DNA of 64,000 bases, taken from Carnegiea gigantea. Its lineage: Eukaryota; Streptophyta; Magnoliopsida; Caryophyllales; Cactaceae. A program made the position numbers and the translations under genes. Below, in pieces: positions 11,040-25,914 of the stretch; position 1 is the first letter of the stretch, and every line of letters begins with the position of its first letter. A model generated the notes under the pieces. That model did not search any database. It saw only the letters and a list, made by a program, of their open reading frames with translations, and was not told the origin of the DNA. The stretch covers positions 33,501-97,500 of the forward strand of contig JAKOGI010000828.1 in NCBI GenBank assembly GCA_029747015.1. Direction: 5' to 3'.

Positions 11040-13426
11040 TTAGGTGTGATATGATATGTTGTTAAAAACTTGGTGTTAATGTGACATATTAGATATTGAT
11101 TTTGGATATGAATATAAAATAAGTTTAATTCTTTTTGGTCAATATGCAGACCTATGGGTATGGGTATAGTTTCAAAACACCCAGTAGGTATGTGTATAGC
11201 TATGAATATTGATTTTAAAAACAAGTATGGGTGAGAGTACGACTAAACCCACCTCGTACCCGGTATTGTCAGCATGGTCCCCCATGAAAGAATAGTTTAC
11301 TAATCATATTTACTAAGATTTCTTCGTTTTTTTGGGGGAAAAAAAACCTGATTTGGATCAAAACAAAAAAGATAAGGCTCATCAAGCCACTCAAAGAACA
11401 TGGCAGGGTTGCATACCTAGGAACAAGAATCTAGCACTTGGATATGAACATCATATTTGTTTTTGTTTTTTATTTAGTAAAGAGGTAGAGTAACTAGCTA
11501 GTTTTTATTTGGGAAAAACTATGAAACTCTAGTGGGTGGCCTTCTATTCATAGTGGTTAAAGGAATAAACCATAAGTGTTTCAGATAGAAATTCATGAAA
11601 TTTTGATTTTCTCTTACGAGCCAAAATCCTATTTGATAGTGACATTATTAACTAAATAAGCAAAGGACATCGAAATCATGGTAGATACAAATATGGCATC
11701 GTTCCTATCACAAAAACTGCAGGAGGTCCTAGCCAAGCCCTAGAATGGTGAATTAGTTAGTTTTTAACCTATTCAAGACCAAATGATTCAAGAGTCAACT
11801 AAATTCTACATTTGGCTTTGGGTTGTGTTGTCAACCTAAAGCCCAACTTGAAAGTTTAACTCAAAAGTTTAGTTTTGGCGCCATTTTTTTGGACCCCCAA
11901 GTGTACAAATTGGGCATGAAATATTATCAATGCGCATTCTACAAAAATTAAGACATCATTTTCCGATGTCTACAGTTTGCCCCCAATTTTGACAAGCCTC
12001 ATTAAGATGAAGACTAAAGTAGCCAGTAGGTAACCTTTTGTGCTTCTTATTCAAAGATGTTATTTGGGTTAGACCACTTAAGGACCTAAAACTGGAGGTT
12101 CACCTACTTCCTTACAGCCCGACTATCAAATTTTCATTAGGGCAGAGACGGGTGATGAAATCAATCTGTGGCCTTCTTGAGCTTGGTTGCTTAATAATCA
12201 AAAGCCCATTTGCTCGCTTTTGCTATAACAAGGGCAAGTGATGTCGTTTTTTGAACTTGGCTATTAGGAGTACACCACTTGGATATCCGACAAGTGATGT
12301 AGCTTTCCAAACTTGGGTGTCAGGGGCCCGTTGCTTGATTGTCCACTTTTCTCGGGATAATGACAAGTTGCTGCGGGATCGACAAGTGGTGAATTGTAAT
12401 TGTTTTTTTTCTATCTCTCTTTCACTCATCGCATCAAAATTGTATTTATAATATTGTATTTTAGTGTAAACTTAAATGATACTTAATATAAAATTAACAT
12501 ACCTTGAAGTTGCCATAGAAAGCATTGCATTACAGTATTATTCTATGGTAATTTTTGAACCAGATGGTTTTATCAATTCTTTTGTAGGATTGAATTATAT
12601 TTTGTCAGCTCTTCTATATCATCTTCGCCTTTTACCCCCTTTTTTTTTTAGTGTGAGTCACTTTTCACTTTCATTTCATAAGTTTTTTAAAGTGCGATGA
12701 TTGCATGATAGTGAATTATCTCATCTTATTTTTTTGGTCTATCTAAAGAAATATTAATTCTTGACCATGTAAACCACGACATGTAGCATATAACTTATGA
12801 TATTGATGGATGTGTGTGTTGTTTTGTTTTTCTTTTCATTCATAAGAACACAAAACAAGAAGATTCCTATTATACTAAACCAACATTATATAAAGGCTAA
12901 TTACATTAGGAAACTACAATTATTCTATTTAGAGTGTGTGGGGTATTAGGTATTAGAATTTGAAATGGTGGTTAATTGTTTGAAATAATTAAAACACTAC
13001 TTATTATAAACTTTTAGGTTTGATAGCTTAACTTTTAAAGTAGTTATTGAAGGTTGAGGTAGTTATAAGGTAAAGGTTCACAAATGCTAAGATACTTAAT
13101 GTGTCATGAACCACTACATCATACATGTAATTCCTTGATTTCCTATTTGTGTTTTTACCACCCATCTGTTTGTTCTGCCTCATTTAGAGCTCTTCCTATA
13201 TCTCTTTCACATTTAATTTGATTCTGTATATGAGTCTACTCCTAGATTTTTGACATTATAAATAAATTTTTAGATAAAAAAGCATTAGATGACGGCGAGG
13301 AGTACTATTACTAGAACTTTTGCAATTGTTACTACTACTATTAATAATTAATGATAGTGATGATGATGATGATCATGATGAAGAAGGAATGGATAAAAAG
13401 TACATTAACCAAAATAATGCACATGT
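11040..13426. other. Unassigned AT-rich intergenic DNA
   Basis: No coding region with recognisable motifs was found on either strand. A short tandem duplication is listed separately (12235-12346). The stretch 11140-11280 has GGGTATGGGT and ACCCGGTA words like those left of the LARD. Confidence 0.5.
12235..12346 (+). repeat. Diverged tandem duplication, 56-bp unit
   Basis: CAAGTGATGT starts at 12235 and again at 12291, each followed by GCTTTC/GTTTTT, then AACTTGG and a pyrimidine/purine mix ending CTTGGATATCC or CTTGATTGTCC. Two units are clear; a weaker third may precede at about 12145-12200. Confidence 0.5.
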
Positions 13427-14471
13427 TGAAAACTTAGATTACCCTAGAGGCAGGGTGGATAGGGTGATTGCAAAAACTTAAAATCAAAATCAAATGTAAA
13501 TGCGAACATTTAATAGAGAAGATACGCAATGATATTTTAATGAGATTGGGCCTCACTCAGGCTTAGGTTCCCGCCTAGAGTTATCCAACTCTAGGATTTA
13601 GCTCTCTACTTCTTTTATTAAAATGAACTCTCACAATCTCTTAGAGCTACCTCACTCTAGAAATCTCAAGTACTTAAATCATTCTCTTGATTTAAGTATG
13701 GGGGAGTTGTGAATTCACACTAACTCCTACGTTCACTTCTTAATAAAGAATTCCTCAATACACTCATAACTTTTGATCATAATGTAATGCTCACAGTAAA
13801 TTTACAAATGTATAGCTGAATGTTCTTTCAACTTGCTTGGATGCTTGCTCTTCCTCATTTGGCCTCTATTTATAGGCTTCAGTGATTGAGCACCAATTCT
13901 GCCAAGAAAGAAAATTCTGCCCAGAATATCTTGAAATTGCATTTCAGGGCCTTGAAATCTGGTTAGCAGATTCTTTTGATTTGCTTGCAATCTTTGCCAT
14001 GATTTGTGTTGATATAAAGTTGCATAATATCTTTTTCTTGCCATTACAAAATATTATAGATATTCATTCCAGAATCAAGGGATAATATTGGTTAATTTGA
14101 CTCAAATCATATCAGATCATTTTTATATGGCAAGTATCATGGGTTAGAATCATATCTATCATGTGAGGATAAAATCATGACATATCAATTAATTTGATTC
14201 TTCAAAATTTGAAATTCAAATTTTGGATTAGCTAAATAATTTCCTTGACTAACTTCCCAATTAATCAATCAAATAAAATCACACATATCTTCTCCATAAA
14301 CATCCACACGTTTTCCTTAGTATAAATGGGCTGCTTTTTTATACTCATTTCAAATTTGCCAACCATTTAAACGTCAGTAATTGGATTCATTTGATTCATA
14401 ATTAATTTAATCCTTTTTGTCTTTCATTAAAATATCACCCAACTTATTCTAAGGTTAGGAATAACTTAACA
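13427..14471 (-). repeat. 3' LTR of the outer Copia-like element
   Basis: Matches 30270-31314 along its whole length, sharing long words such as GGGTGATTGCAAAAACTTAA. On the minus strand it begins TGTTAAGTTATTCC and ends TTTTCA. Confidence 0.92.
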
Positions 14472-14487
14472 ATCTCCCCCTTTTTGA
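14472..14487 (-). other. Polypurine tract of the outer element
   Basis: The minus strand reads AAAAAGGGGGAGAT directly before the TGTTAAG end of the 3' LTR. Two further CTCCCCCTTT words occur at about 14562 and 14836, as in the long 3' regions of some Copia lineages. Confidence 0.85.
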
Positions 14488-15510
14488 TGAAAGACAAAAT
14501 CTAAATTGAAGAATTAAAATGCTTACAATAATCTTACCATTTGGACTGACCAATTCATCTTTCTCCCCCTTTTTGTATTTCATCAACAAGGTATCAGAAG
14601 TAGAAGGTCAAAATAATTACTGCTAGTATGGAAGAACATGGAGATACATACCTTGATCCTTGTATAATACTTCTTCCCTTTGTCATCAATATAAAAAGGG
14701 TTGGTACAATGCCGTAATAGACTAATAGCATGGCTTCCCATTAATATAACATTCATAAATATGAAAATGGAGTTATAGGTCAATAATTCTTTGGAGACAT
14801 TAATGTATTGGAATGTCAATATTTCAAAACTCTTTACATCTCCCCCTTTCAAAAATGACTGAACCATGTGATACTTTATCATATGTAATCAAACTATTTT
14901 CTCCTCCCTTCGATGCAATAACTAGAACATACAAATCAAGGATAGAAGCAAGGGATAAGACACATAAAAGTGCAATAATCTTGGATAAATTACATGTTTC
15001 CTTCCTAAAAATAGTTATTCAGGAAGACACAAAGAGCATATGAATTCTCATAGGCAAAGAATCATATCAGTTTGTCCAAGCATGCATAATAGAGTCAGGG
15101 TCCAGTGTATGAAAAAATATGCTGTATGTATACAAATGTTAGAGCTTCATTTTATTTTTTTTGAAATGGATCATATCAAATAAACATACTTCAAACCAAA
15201 ATCTATTAAAAAAAAATTATGTTCATAACATATTACACGCAATCATGTCCACAAACATATCAATCATATCAATGACAAACATAGAAAATTATTGTGCAAA
15301 ATATGTTGCTATATCTTTAAGACCATGTTCAAAGAGTAATCACTTTAGAATTATTATTATATATTTTTCCCCTTAATAGGCACTTAAAGATTTAAATCCA
15401 ATATGTTAAATTGGTAAAATATCTAAATCTAAAATTGATCCCATGTAATACATGAATGTAATAATATAGAAACCTTGCCAAGAAAACTTTGGGGAAGTCC
15501 ATCTTATCTA
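14488..15510 (-). other. Interior of the outer element, non-coding
   Basis: AT-rich DNA between polypurine tract and CACTA insertion. I see no coding region. Confidence 0.7.
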
Positions 15511-15804
15511 CACTATAAGAAATGTTGCATCTACCTATGCTTAAATTTACCTCCTTGCACACTTATATCCGTGGCAAGGCACGTTCGCCACGCTTAAGGT
15601 AAACATGCAGAGGATATCAGTGGGAAAAAATTCACCATGCTTAATAAGCGTGGCCGATAGTGCAGTGCCCACACTTATATCCATGGAAGACTATGCCATC
15701 TATCATGCTTATAGGTGTAGGTAGATTCCCCTCGCTTGTATTCGTGGCCAAAGTAACCTTGGATAGAAAAATCATTTTCAAAACTCCCTTGCTTATAAGT
15801 GTGG
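15511..15804 (+). repeat. CACTA left terminus with subterminal repeats
   Basis: After the terminal CACTATAAGAAA there are six variants of the word CTTATA-NNN-GTGG within about 250 bp, in mixed states of decay. Confidence 0.75.
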
Positions 15805-15951
15805 TATTATGCATTTGATAATTAACTTTCAATGCTTTAAGCAGATAAATAATTTTGGTAGGAAAATTTTTATATAAAAGAAACAAAGTCATTGTATTAA
15901 AACATGCAAATAATTTATATTCACTAACGTGATATACATATACATATATAT

Positions 15952-17608
<1,657 letters not shown>

Positions 17609-18641
17609 ACAACACTTTGATGCACAGCTAAACATTCTGAAGGGCTCATACAAAGCACATTCCTGATTAGATCCTTTGCACTATCAGATATTATAGTCCA
17701 TGGATATGATTCAAAATCAATATCACCCTTCAAAACTGCATCAAATATTCCCTGTTGTGTTTCTCATAAATGACAACAAAAGGCAAACAAGATTAATCTA
17801 ATAACGTCTACGTAGAGAGAGGGGGATACCATAACTCCAACATAAGTACTGCATACCGGCCCAAAATGGTGTTACGCCACTAACCAATATGTATAAAATA
17901 ACCCCGATAGTCTATACATTTACCTTAGGACCATAATGGTTCATAGAAACCTCAAGTGCAACATAATAAGGTCTTCCACCCACTTCTATGAATGTTTGCC
18001 TGCATAGCAAAGACTTCCTTGAATCCAGCATGGTGACTAGTTTTGTTATACCAAAATTATACCGTATTTTAATTTGGGTACAACTAATGTAGGTAAGACA
18101 ATCATTTGAAGAAAATATCAAGCTGCAACATGCCCTTAACTTCTAGCACCTACTACAAGACATCATAGGTATTGAATCATTATGATCATGATGTTATTAA
18201 ATGGCCACCAAATGACATTAGGTTATGCTAATGCATACCTATAAGGCCTCAACTCAAGAAAACTAAGCACATCTGCTGTACTAAAAAATGAGTTAAAGTT
18301 ACAGGCTCAGTAAGGAAAAAGACTGATATGAAATCCAAATCGTGAGTTTGCCACGCACTGCATTGTCCGTTACTAATTAAAAAGTAAAGCAATGAAAGAA
18401 TAGGAAGAAAGAAACTGCTTTGATACCCAATTTGAAGAAGACTGAGAATCCAAAGTCGATAGCTTTGAGAGAGAAATCATCATCCTTATCCACCAACAAG
18501 AAGTTCTTAAGCTTCAGATCTCTGTGCATCACCTCTAGCAAACGACATGTTTCAAGAACCCCAACAATGATCCTAGTGCATTCACCTACCTTCCTCTCAC
18601 TATAATGCCCCATCTGAATGATGCGATCGAATAACTTTCAC
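17609..18641 (-). pseudogene. Captured calcium-dependent protein kinase (CDPK) gene fragment with introns
   Basis: Three exon-like blocks in correct order on the minus strand encode the middle of a CDPK catalytic domain. Block 1 (about 18641-18427): [27 protein letters not shown] (catalytic HRD loop), [18 protein letters not shown] (DFG). Block 2 (about 17999-17850): GGRPYYVALEV and HYGPKVNV, then a stop, then GVILYILVSGVTPFWAG. Block 3 (about 17751-17609): GIFDAVLKGDIDFESYPW and SDSAKDLIRNVLC. Plausible splice sites lie at the block edges (GTAT donor after block 1, TGCAG acceptor before block 2, GTGAGT after block 3), so genomic DNA rather than cDNA was captured. The stop, A-L-E for A-P-E, and missing ATP-loop and EF-hands make it non-functional as a kinase. 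Confidence 0.85.
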
Positions 18642-19200
18642 CACCGGAGGAGGATAAAATTTAGCCAAAAATCTACAATTTTACCGACCAAACAGAACAA
18701 CTTGGACAATTACTCTTACTAAATTTCAATGTTCAAGCCATACAATTCAGAAAGTGAGAGAAAAAGGGGGATGATATGTACTCTAGGTAGAACATCATGC
18801 TGAAATCCTTGCAGTGGGTAGCCAAGAGATGCCAGAATACGATGAAAACTGCCTGAATCAAAGGGGACGATTAAGAAGCAGAGGAAGGGGCGTGAGAGAA
18901 TGAGGCGTACTCTGGGTAGAACCACCACTTTGGATTGTGCAAGGAAGACTAGAACCACCACCATGGAGCTTCCCAGGACAACCAAAAGCACCGGAATCGT
19001 CACCGTCGAGCAACAACACCACCTGAGCAGACCAAATTCTGACTAGGGTTTTCTAAAAAAAGAGAAGACACAAGCGAGAATATGACAGCACTCTAGGCAG
19101 GGAAATCTCAACTGAACTCTCATTCTTTTTCTTTTTTTAAAATTCAATGGTAATTTAATTGGGTGGCTTAACTGGAAGTGTATTTCAAAAAATTTTAAAA
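18642..19200 (-). other. CACTA interior right of the CDPK exons
   Basis: A 94-codon open frame on the minus strand (19003-18719) has no motif I recognise. It may be upstream sequence of the captured gene or of a second captured fragment. The N-terminal kinase exon (glycine-rich loop) was not found. Confidence 0.35.
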
Positions 19201-19204
19201 ATGG

Positions 19205-19438
19205 CTACCACACTTAATATCTGTGCTGAGTGTGTCCTATTAATGAGATACAAGTGTCCACATTTAATATACGTGGACATACCTTAATTAGTTACTACTA
19301 CTCGTATAAGAGTGGTTATGTTTTTCATCACTTATTATGTGCAGGGATAATTCCAGGTGCTCATTTTTACTTATTTTCCCACTGCTTAGCTATGTGTGGC
19401 CAAATAAGAGTGGAAGAATGACCTTTCCTTTTGTAGTG
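19205..19438 (-). repeat. CACTA right terminus with subterminal repeats
   Basis: Contains several words such as CACTTAATATCTGTG and CATTTAATATACGTGG, related to the left-end repeats, and ends CCTTTTGTAGTG. Confidence 0.75.
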
Positions 19439-19441
19439 CTC

Positions 19442-19749
19442 GTAGATGATTAGTATACTTTTTAATTATATTTTGCTACTTAATCGCAAATAGGGTAACA
19501 TAACATTCTTTAATTTCAATGCCCTTGACGGGATTCTTAAATTACAAAGGTTGTTATGTTTATGTGCACTACCTTTTTGTAAGAAAAATATTAAACTTCT
19601 AAATTCTCAATCTCACATCATATAAAAACATATAAGGATTATCACATAGGCCTGTAAACAAGACTTAATTTAGCATATTCCTTTTTTAGAGTGATTAATC
19701 AAATATAATTTATAAAGTTGAAGCACAGCAAATAAAGATACAACATAAT
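19442..19749 (-). other. Interior of the outer element between CACTA and Athila insertions
   Basis: AT-rich, without coding support. It ends with ATAAT, the left copy of the Athila target duplication. Confidence 0.65.
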
Positions 19750-21011
19750 TGATCAACTCCACAAGCGCACGGGCAGTCGTAGTATAGATATCCTCAGGGA
19801 CTAATTGTAACTTATTGAGTCTTGCCTATCAGAATATGTTAAGCAAAATTCTGGTTCAAGTAGATTCGATTTAACAATAGCATATAAACTTTGCTAAATC
19901 AACAAGGGAAAAAATGTCTAGGAATTCTCATAGTTGTGAAAAGGAAATTGGATCAAAAATAATGAACATGTGCTTTCTTCTAATTAATTGAATTCAAGGA
20001 ATTGTAATCTTTTCAGAAGCTCAGTCTATTCTTTCGAAATCAACTAAATTTGCCTAAACTAAGCAAAAGTCATTCTTTCAAACTAATTTGCCTTAATTCA
20101 AGTTCAATGTCTTTGATTACTTACTAGCCCTCTTAACATACAAATATCTCTTTCGAGACAAAGTTATGTTAAGTCTAATCAAGCAGTCCAACAACCAAAT
20201 GTCACCTTTCAGTTTTTCACTTGATTGTTTCAATAGTGCAAGCAAATTTCGGCCAAAATCACTCACAACAATCCAAACACTTGACAAAACAAAATCGAAC
20301 CAATCATGAAAATAAGCACAATTGAATAGACTAAAACATGATCCAACAACACTTTCACAAACAACTAAATTCCTAGACTAAAGAAAACTACTCAGACATG
20401 ATAAAAGATTAACAAACTAACCAATGATTGGCAAAATCTGAGCGAAAAGGGGATTGACTGAGATGGTCTTGAACCAAGGGCTTTAAAACTACCTCAAGAA
20501 CAAACTCTCACACTCAAGACTCACACCAATACAATAACCAAACCAAAAACTATCAAATTTGAGAAAGAAACTAAAGCACTAATCTATGCTATTTTATGCT
20601 TTTGCTTTGCTTGGGAATCATTGAGAATGTTGTAAAACGTCATCTTTTATACAGAGGCTCAGTTGATCTCAGCTGCACAGTCGAGGGAAAAAGAAGACGC
20701 AATAGTCACAGGCTCACCATGGACCGTGGTAGACACCACAGGCTGACCGTGGCCTGTGCTGGAACTGGGTTTTTGCTCATTCTTTTGCTCTACGACCGTG
20801 GCATAACATGGATAACCGTGGAGAAGATCAAAATGTAGCTATTCAAGGGAAAATGCTAGGTAAAAAGACTAAAAATCTTGTAAAACACATCAAACAACTA
20901 TACCCAAGCATAAATCGAGAATAGGAGAGTAAATAATAACAATAAGCACATAATTGTCCTAAAACCAACAAAAAATAGCCCTAAAATGATTTATATATTA
21001 AGCACTTATCA
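19750..21011 (-). repeat. 3' LTR of the Athila-type element
   Basis: Runs from TGATCAACTCC to AAGCACTTATCA on the plus strand and aligns with 27422-28670. It contains a cluster of ACCGTGG/CCACAGGC words at 20700-20825. Confidence 0.92.
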
Positions 21012-21026
21012 AACTCCCCCACGCTT
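21012..21026 (-). other. Polypurine tract of the Athila-type element
   Basis: The minus strand reads AAGCGTGGGGGAGTT immediately before TGATAAGTGC, the 3' LTR start. Confidence 0.9.
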
Positions 21027-22915
21027 AAAATGTTGCTTGTCTTCAAGCGATGCAAAGATTAAAAGTATACACAGCCTCCTCAGGATAGATTTAGGTAATA
21101 TTCAAATGGCAAAGCTAATACAAAAGTAGCCTAAAAAGATACAAAAAATCATTAACAAACAGAATAGGGAATGAAATTTTCAAAGACTTTTAATAGACCA
21201 CAATGTCAAACTTGAAAGCAATCTCCCCCAAATTGTCAAATACAGTCATTCAACATATGAAACAAGCGAAACTATTAAGGCCAGTAGAACCTCAATATAG
21301 TTATGTGGCACTAAGCACTCATGTGTTTAAAATGTATATATTTATAAAGGTTCCCTTAAATCTCAACCTTAGACGCAAATCTTACCATAAGCTTGACAAG
21401 ATTCTCAAAATTCACCATCACTAAAAATGCAAACACATTAGACAATCATGAGGACTTTAATAGGGTTGTAATAGGGCTAAGGGTAAAGGTAAGAGGGGAA
21501 CCAATGTTTTTGGAAATGAGGAGCTAGAAGTCAGAGACTAAGAGTTAAACAATTCCAATGCATCATACTACATCTTTTTAAAACCATATCAATTCAGAAT
21601 AGATCCCCAAATGAAGAGAGAAAGAGTCGAAAATAAAAAATAACTTACATTCCCACCAAAGCTAACCGCTTTCTTCTTTTTTTCCGTTCTTTTTTCTTCA
21701 TTTCTTTTTTCACTTTCGAAATTTTTTTTTATGTTTTTTCCTTTTTCCTTTTCGTAAGCACTTATTATTTTTTTCTTTCAAAAAGGATAGCCAAGGGGGA
21801 AACTTATAACGAACTTTAAATTCCAACTCTTCTCCAAACTTTGTACAATAAAACAAGGGATCAATCAATATCTCACAACCCTGCATCAAACAACCAAATT
21901 ACACCAGAAGATATCGTTCCATCTCACTAATGACCAATCAAACTTGATGCAAAAGAATAGAACACTCCTCTAGCCTTTTCTTAAAGGTAAGACAAGTATT
22001 CGGCCATAAGTTATAATAGGAGGTTCAAATCAAGAAAAACGGATACAGGCTCAAAGGGGCTAACAAGTGATATAATACACAACCAGGGTGGCTATTTGCC
22101 TGTGGGGTTCAAATAAATCAAAGAAAAATTGCCTCAATCATATTACCTGAATGCGTATGCGAAATGTGATCTTGAATGAGAATCAAAGCAAGTTCTAGAG
22201 AATTAACATCAAGGAACAGTCATACATGAAGGAAATATGAGACTAATTTCATAAACAGTCTCTATAGGCTCAAAGTCTCACGGGGCTTCTACCAAAGACA
22301 AAGCTAGCTGTAAACACATGCCAAAATCTTGTAAAGACTCATGGGGTAAATCAACTCGCATTCAACAAATGGTCAAAACATGGAATTCATTTTGAAAATG
22401 CATTCGCAAACTTTTATGCACAATTTGGGCAAATCAAAGGATCAAACTAAACCATAGAAAACTACCAAATCTATAGAGATCATCAACGGAGGATTTTTTT
22501 CTTCTCTTTTTTTTTCTTTTTTTTTTTACTTTTCATTTTTTTTTCATTTTCATTGTTTTATGCATGCTCCTACAAACAATGCAAACTAAAATACAAAAGA
22601 AACAAATAAAAGAAAGAAACTAAAATGCAACCTAGAAGAGAACTAAATGCACTACTAAATAAAACTTAATACTAAAAAATCAAAAACTACCAAAACTACT
22701 ACTTAAAACATATACAAAGCACAAACACACCAAATAGAAATAGGCATCAGATGCCAAATATAATGACTAACTCTCCCATGCTTGAATCACACATTACCTT
22801 CAATATGGCACATAATAAAAAGGGAAGGAGAGTAGCATAAAACATGATCAGAGAGGACGAAGTAGCGGAGGATGGGGTGGTCGGCCATAGGAGATATGAC
22901 AATCTCGTTAGGTCT
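21027..22915 (-). other. Athila 3' untranslated interior
   Basis: No coding region. T-rich plus-strand tracts (21662-21770 and 22492-22560) are purine-rich on the element's sense strand, a usual feature between the last Athila ORF and the 3' LTR. Confidence 0.65.
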
Positions 22916-24155
22916 CTAGAAATGCCCTATAATCTTGGAAATATTGTGTCTGGGAAGCAAGCAACCCACGAAGCTTATTGTGGCGCTCTTGGACAAAGTC
23001 ACGAAGAGCGGCACTCTCAGAAGCAACAAACTCTGGGAGGGAAACTTACTCCTCTTGGATGGATCTAAGGGTGTCTTGGAGGTCAGAATAGTCAGGTGGG
23101 GGTGGTTAAGAGGAAGAACTACGTATCGCTTGACTAGATCGAGGGACTGGATGATGGGGTGCAGGTCGAACAACCTCCTCATCACTAGGTACCCAATAAA
23201 GGTTACCTTGGTGAAGAAGGGTGATGCGATCAACATTGGGAAGTGGCAAAAGCCGATCCTCGGGTAAATCCAACACAAACGGCCAACCTCAGCTTTACAA
23301 AAGTTCATAATCTCAAAAGCAACTTGATCAAGCCGCTCAGACCCGGAAACTCTATCCTCAGGATTGGGCTCAACTTCCAAAAATTCTAGCAATAGCAGTT
23401 ACAATCCGCCAATGACTATCCTACCTTCAGTGCTAACGGCAGCACTATGCAATTGCCTAGCTAAAAATGAACATGGGTCAAGTTGATCTCCATCGAGCAT
23501 GCAGGGCAAAAAGTACAACTCAGAAAGTCTTAGGACATTCAGACTATCGTCCTGAGCAAATAAAGAACAAGCCAAATACATTGAGCTACTCTAATGCAGG
23601 GGTTCCTAATATGTGTACATTTTGACGAACTAGTACTATACCTAACATTCCCCAAAAGTTCACCCCAAAACGTATTCGGGTTGAATTCGTGAGGGACTTG
23701 ATGGTGCGATGAAAATATTATTGAAGGTACCTAAGTTCAGTTCATACAATTGTCCCTACAAATAAAATGATATATATCCGGCTTGACATTGAGGCCCTCT
23801 AGTGACCTCAACATAGAATGTACTAAGGAATTCTAGGGTCAGGTCTCTGTATGTATGCTCTTTGGGTTCTAAAAAGGTGGCCCATACCACCTCTTGTAAA
23901 CAACCATTTAATATCATCTAAAATTCCCAACCGGGCTAACAAATCCTCATCATAATATCTAGTTGCTACAACTATACGTTCATTCAAACAATTATATCGA
24001 GCAACATGATCACGATGCGTTAAACCAAGGGGGTGAGAAATGTTACCTCTAACATGCGCATTGGTTGATGTTTGGGGTGCCCGTTGAGGTCGAGGTGGTG
24101 CTTGACTTGATGAACCAACTTGCTTGGTGCTTGTTTGTCTCTTGTTTGGTGCCAT
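22916..24155 (-). pseudogene. Athila additional ORF (Athila ORF-like family), broken
   Basis: An open frame starting at 24155 begins MAPNKRQTSTKQ and contains RYYDEDLLARLGILDDIKWL and HLFRTQRAYIQ, which I recognise as the plant-transposon ORF found in Athila elements downstream of gag-pol. It breaks at 23823. Related text continues through 23581-23399 and 23392-22916 (LEFLEVEPNPEDRV, GSERLDQVAFEIMNF, GRLCWIYPRIGFC). The function of this ORF is uncertain; an env-like role has been proposed for the position in Athila. Stops and frameshifts prevent a full product. Confidence 0.65.
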
Positions 24156-24930
24156 TGGTGCAAACTTGAAACAAAAACAAAACTAAAACCAAAAATAAGA
24201 ACTAAAACCTAGAAAATTGAAGAAATTAAACAAAAATATGAAGAATAAGAGAGAGAAAAGGATGGGTATGGTGGATGAGTGAAGGTGAGATGAATTTGAA
24301 GAAAAAGAAGAAGAACGAGAGGGGTTTTATGAAGAAAAAGGGAAGATTGAGTGAAAGGAAAGGGTTTAGTGTGAAAATGATTGAAAATAGAGAAGAAATG
24401 AGGGGAGATTAGAGAGATTTGGTTATGGAGTTTAGAGAGAGAAAATAGCGGTATAGAGAGAGTATGTCAAGAGGTTGAAGAAGATAGGGGGAAAGGGAAA
24501 AGGAACCGTAATCAAAAACCTAGACCGCGGCCCGTGTCAGATCACCATGGACCGTGGCAGACACCACAGACCGTCAGTGGTGTCTGCTGACACTTGATTT
24601 TTCTGGTTTTTCTGGGTTGCCACCTCATGGACGTATTTCTGGGGTACTGACCGTGGTGCCAACATTTTATTCATATATATTTTTGTTCCTTTTTATCTTT
24701 TTTTTTTGTTTTTTTCCGCTTATATAACTACAAAAATTAATAAAAATCAAAACTATAGAAATGGAAAAGGAAAGAAAGCTTGGGTTGTCTCCTAAGAAGC
24801 GTTCTTTTAAGGTCAAGAGATTGGCCCTTGTTCTAGGCTTGGTTTAGATCTGCTTTATCGCGAACCATAAAATCAAACTTATTCAGTTGAAGGTACTACC
24901 TTAAAAGTTCTGGCTGTAGGTCCTTCATCT
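24156..24930 (-). other. Deletion region of the Athila element, no pol
   Basis: RT, RNase H and integrase should lie between the protease and the additional ORF but are absent. Instead there is purine-rich DNA (24230-24500) and a second cluster of ACCGTGG-type words (24524-24660) like the one in the LTR. Confidence 0.65.
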
Positions 24931-25914
24931 TCATAACTCAGTGCCATAACACGCTATCTGCATATAAAACAAATCACTTTTGTGGCCCATCAGATGGGCT
25001 ATCATCAACTCGTTCAACCCTACATCAAAATCTGCATCAAAACCTTCCACAGGAGGTATAGAGAGAACAGTTTGTGTAAACCTATAGTAATCACTCATTG
25101 AAGACTTATTAGAAATAGGGGCCTCAATCTCGGGCTTGTTAGGTGGTATAGGAGCAGCAAACTCCACCTTAACATACCCTTGTTCGGGGTCCTCATAAGA
25201 AATTCAGTTGGAATCAGGAGGATCTACATAATTTCAGACATCCTCTATATCAATTTTAGGGGAAAGGGGTAATGCATCCAATATAGAAGAATGAGGAGAA
25301 ACCACGTCCTCCTTCTTATGATTAAACACAACAAATCACCCTTCAACCTCGAAAGATATACGACCCTCTCTTACATCAATGTGGCAACCAACTATCACCA
25401 AAATGGGCCGACCTAGGATAATTTGGGCATCGTCGGTTTCAGACATATCAACTATAATAAAGTCCTTCAATAGTCAAGTATCTCCTATATTGACTGGCAC
25501 ATTGTCCAACTTACCTATAGGTTGCGTCACAGAACCATCAGCCAACTATAAGGAAAAGGGTGTGGCCATTAATGGTCCTAGGTGCAGCTTATGAAACAAA
25601 GACTAGGGCATTATACTGACATTTGCACCTAGATCACATAGAACTCTCTCAAGTTCTACCTTTCCTACAATACAGGGGACAGAAAAACTACCTGGGTCAG
25701 GCAGCTTAGGGGGGAAAATGGTGGGGACCTCAATAGTGTTGTTTTCTTTGAAAGTGGCAGTCTTACCGTCATTATTTCTCTCCTTATTTCCATCCATGAT
25801 TATCTCCCTACCCTCTTTCATCGGTACTTCCTCAGAGTCAGCTAAGTCCTCTTCTTCCTTTATGGTAACACAGCTAACATTGCTCACGAGAGGTAGGTTT
25901 AGGTTTGTTAGCAA
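24931..25914 (-). pseudogene. Athila aspartic protease and downstream linker
   Basis: LCDLGANVSIMP (25640-25603) is the protease active site with D-L-G-A in place of the usual D-S/T-G-A. Beyond a stop-broken stretch comes ILGRPIL and GCHIDVREGRISFEVEG, the conserved flap/C-terminal protease motif of Athila Gag-Pro. Text continues to about 24931 (EFAAPIPPNKPEI, DVGLNELM) without reaching an RT motif. Its partner would be Gag, which it cleaves; stops make it inactive here. Confidence 0.8.

Noticed and set aside
17609..18641. A functional CDPK gene
   Set aside because: Only the middle of the kinase domain is present, a stop interrupts the second block, the A-P-E motif is changed, no ATP-binding loop or EF-hands are seen, and the fragment lies inside a CACTA transposon.
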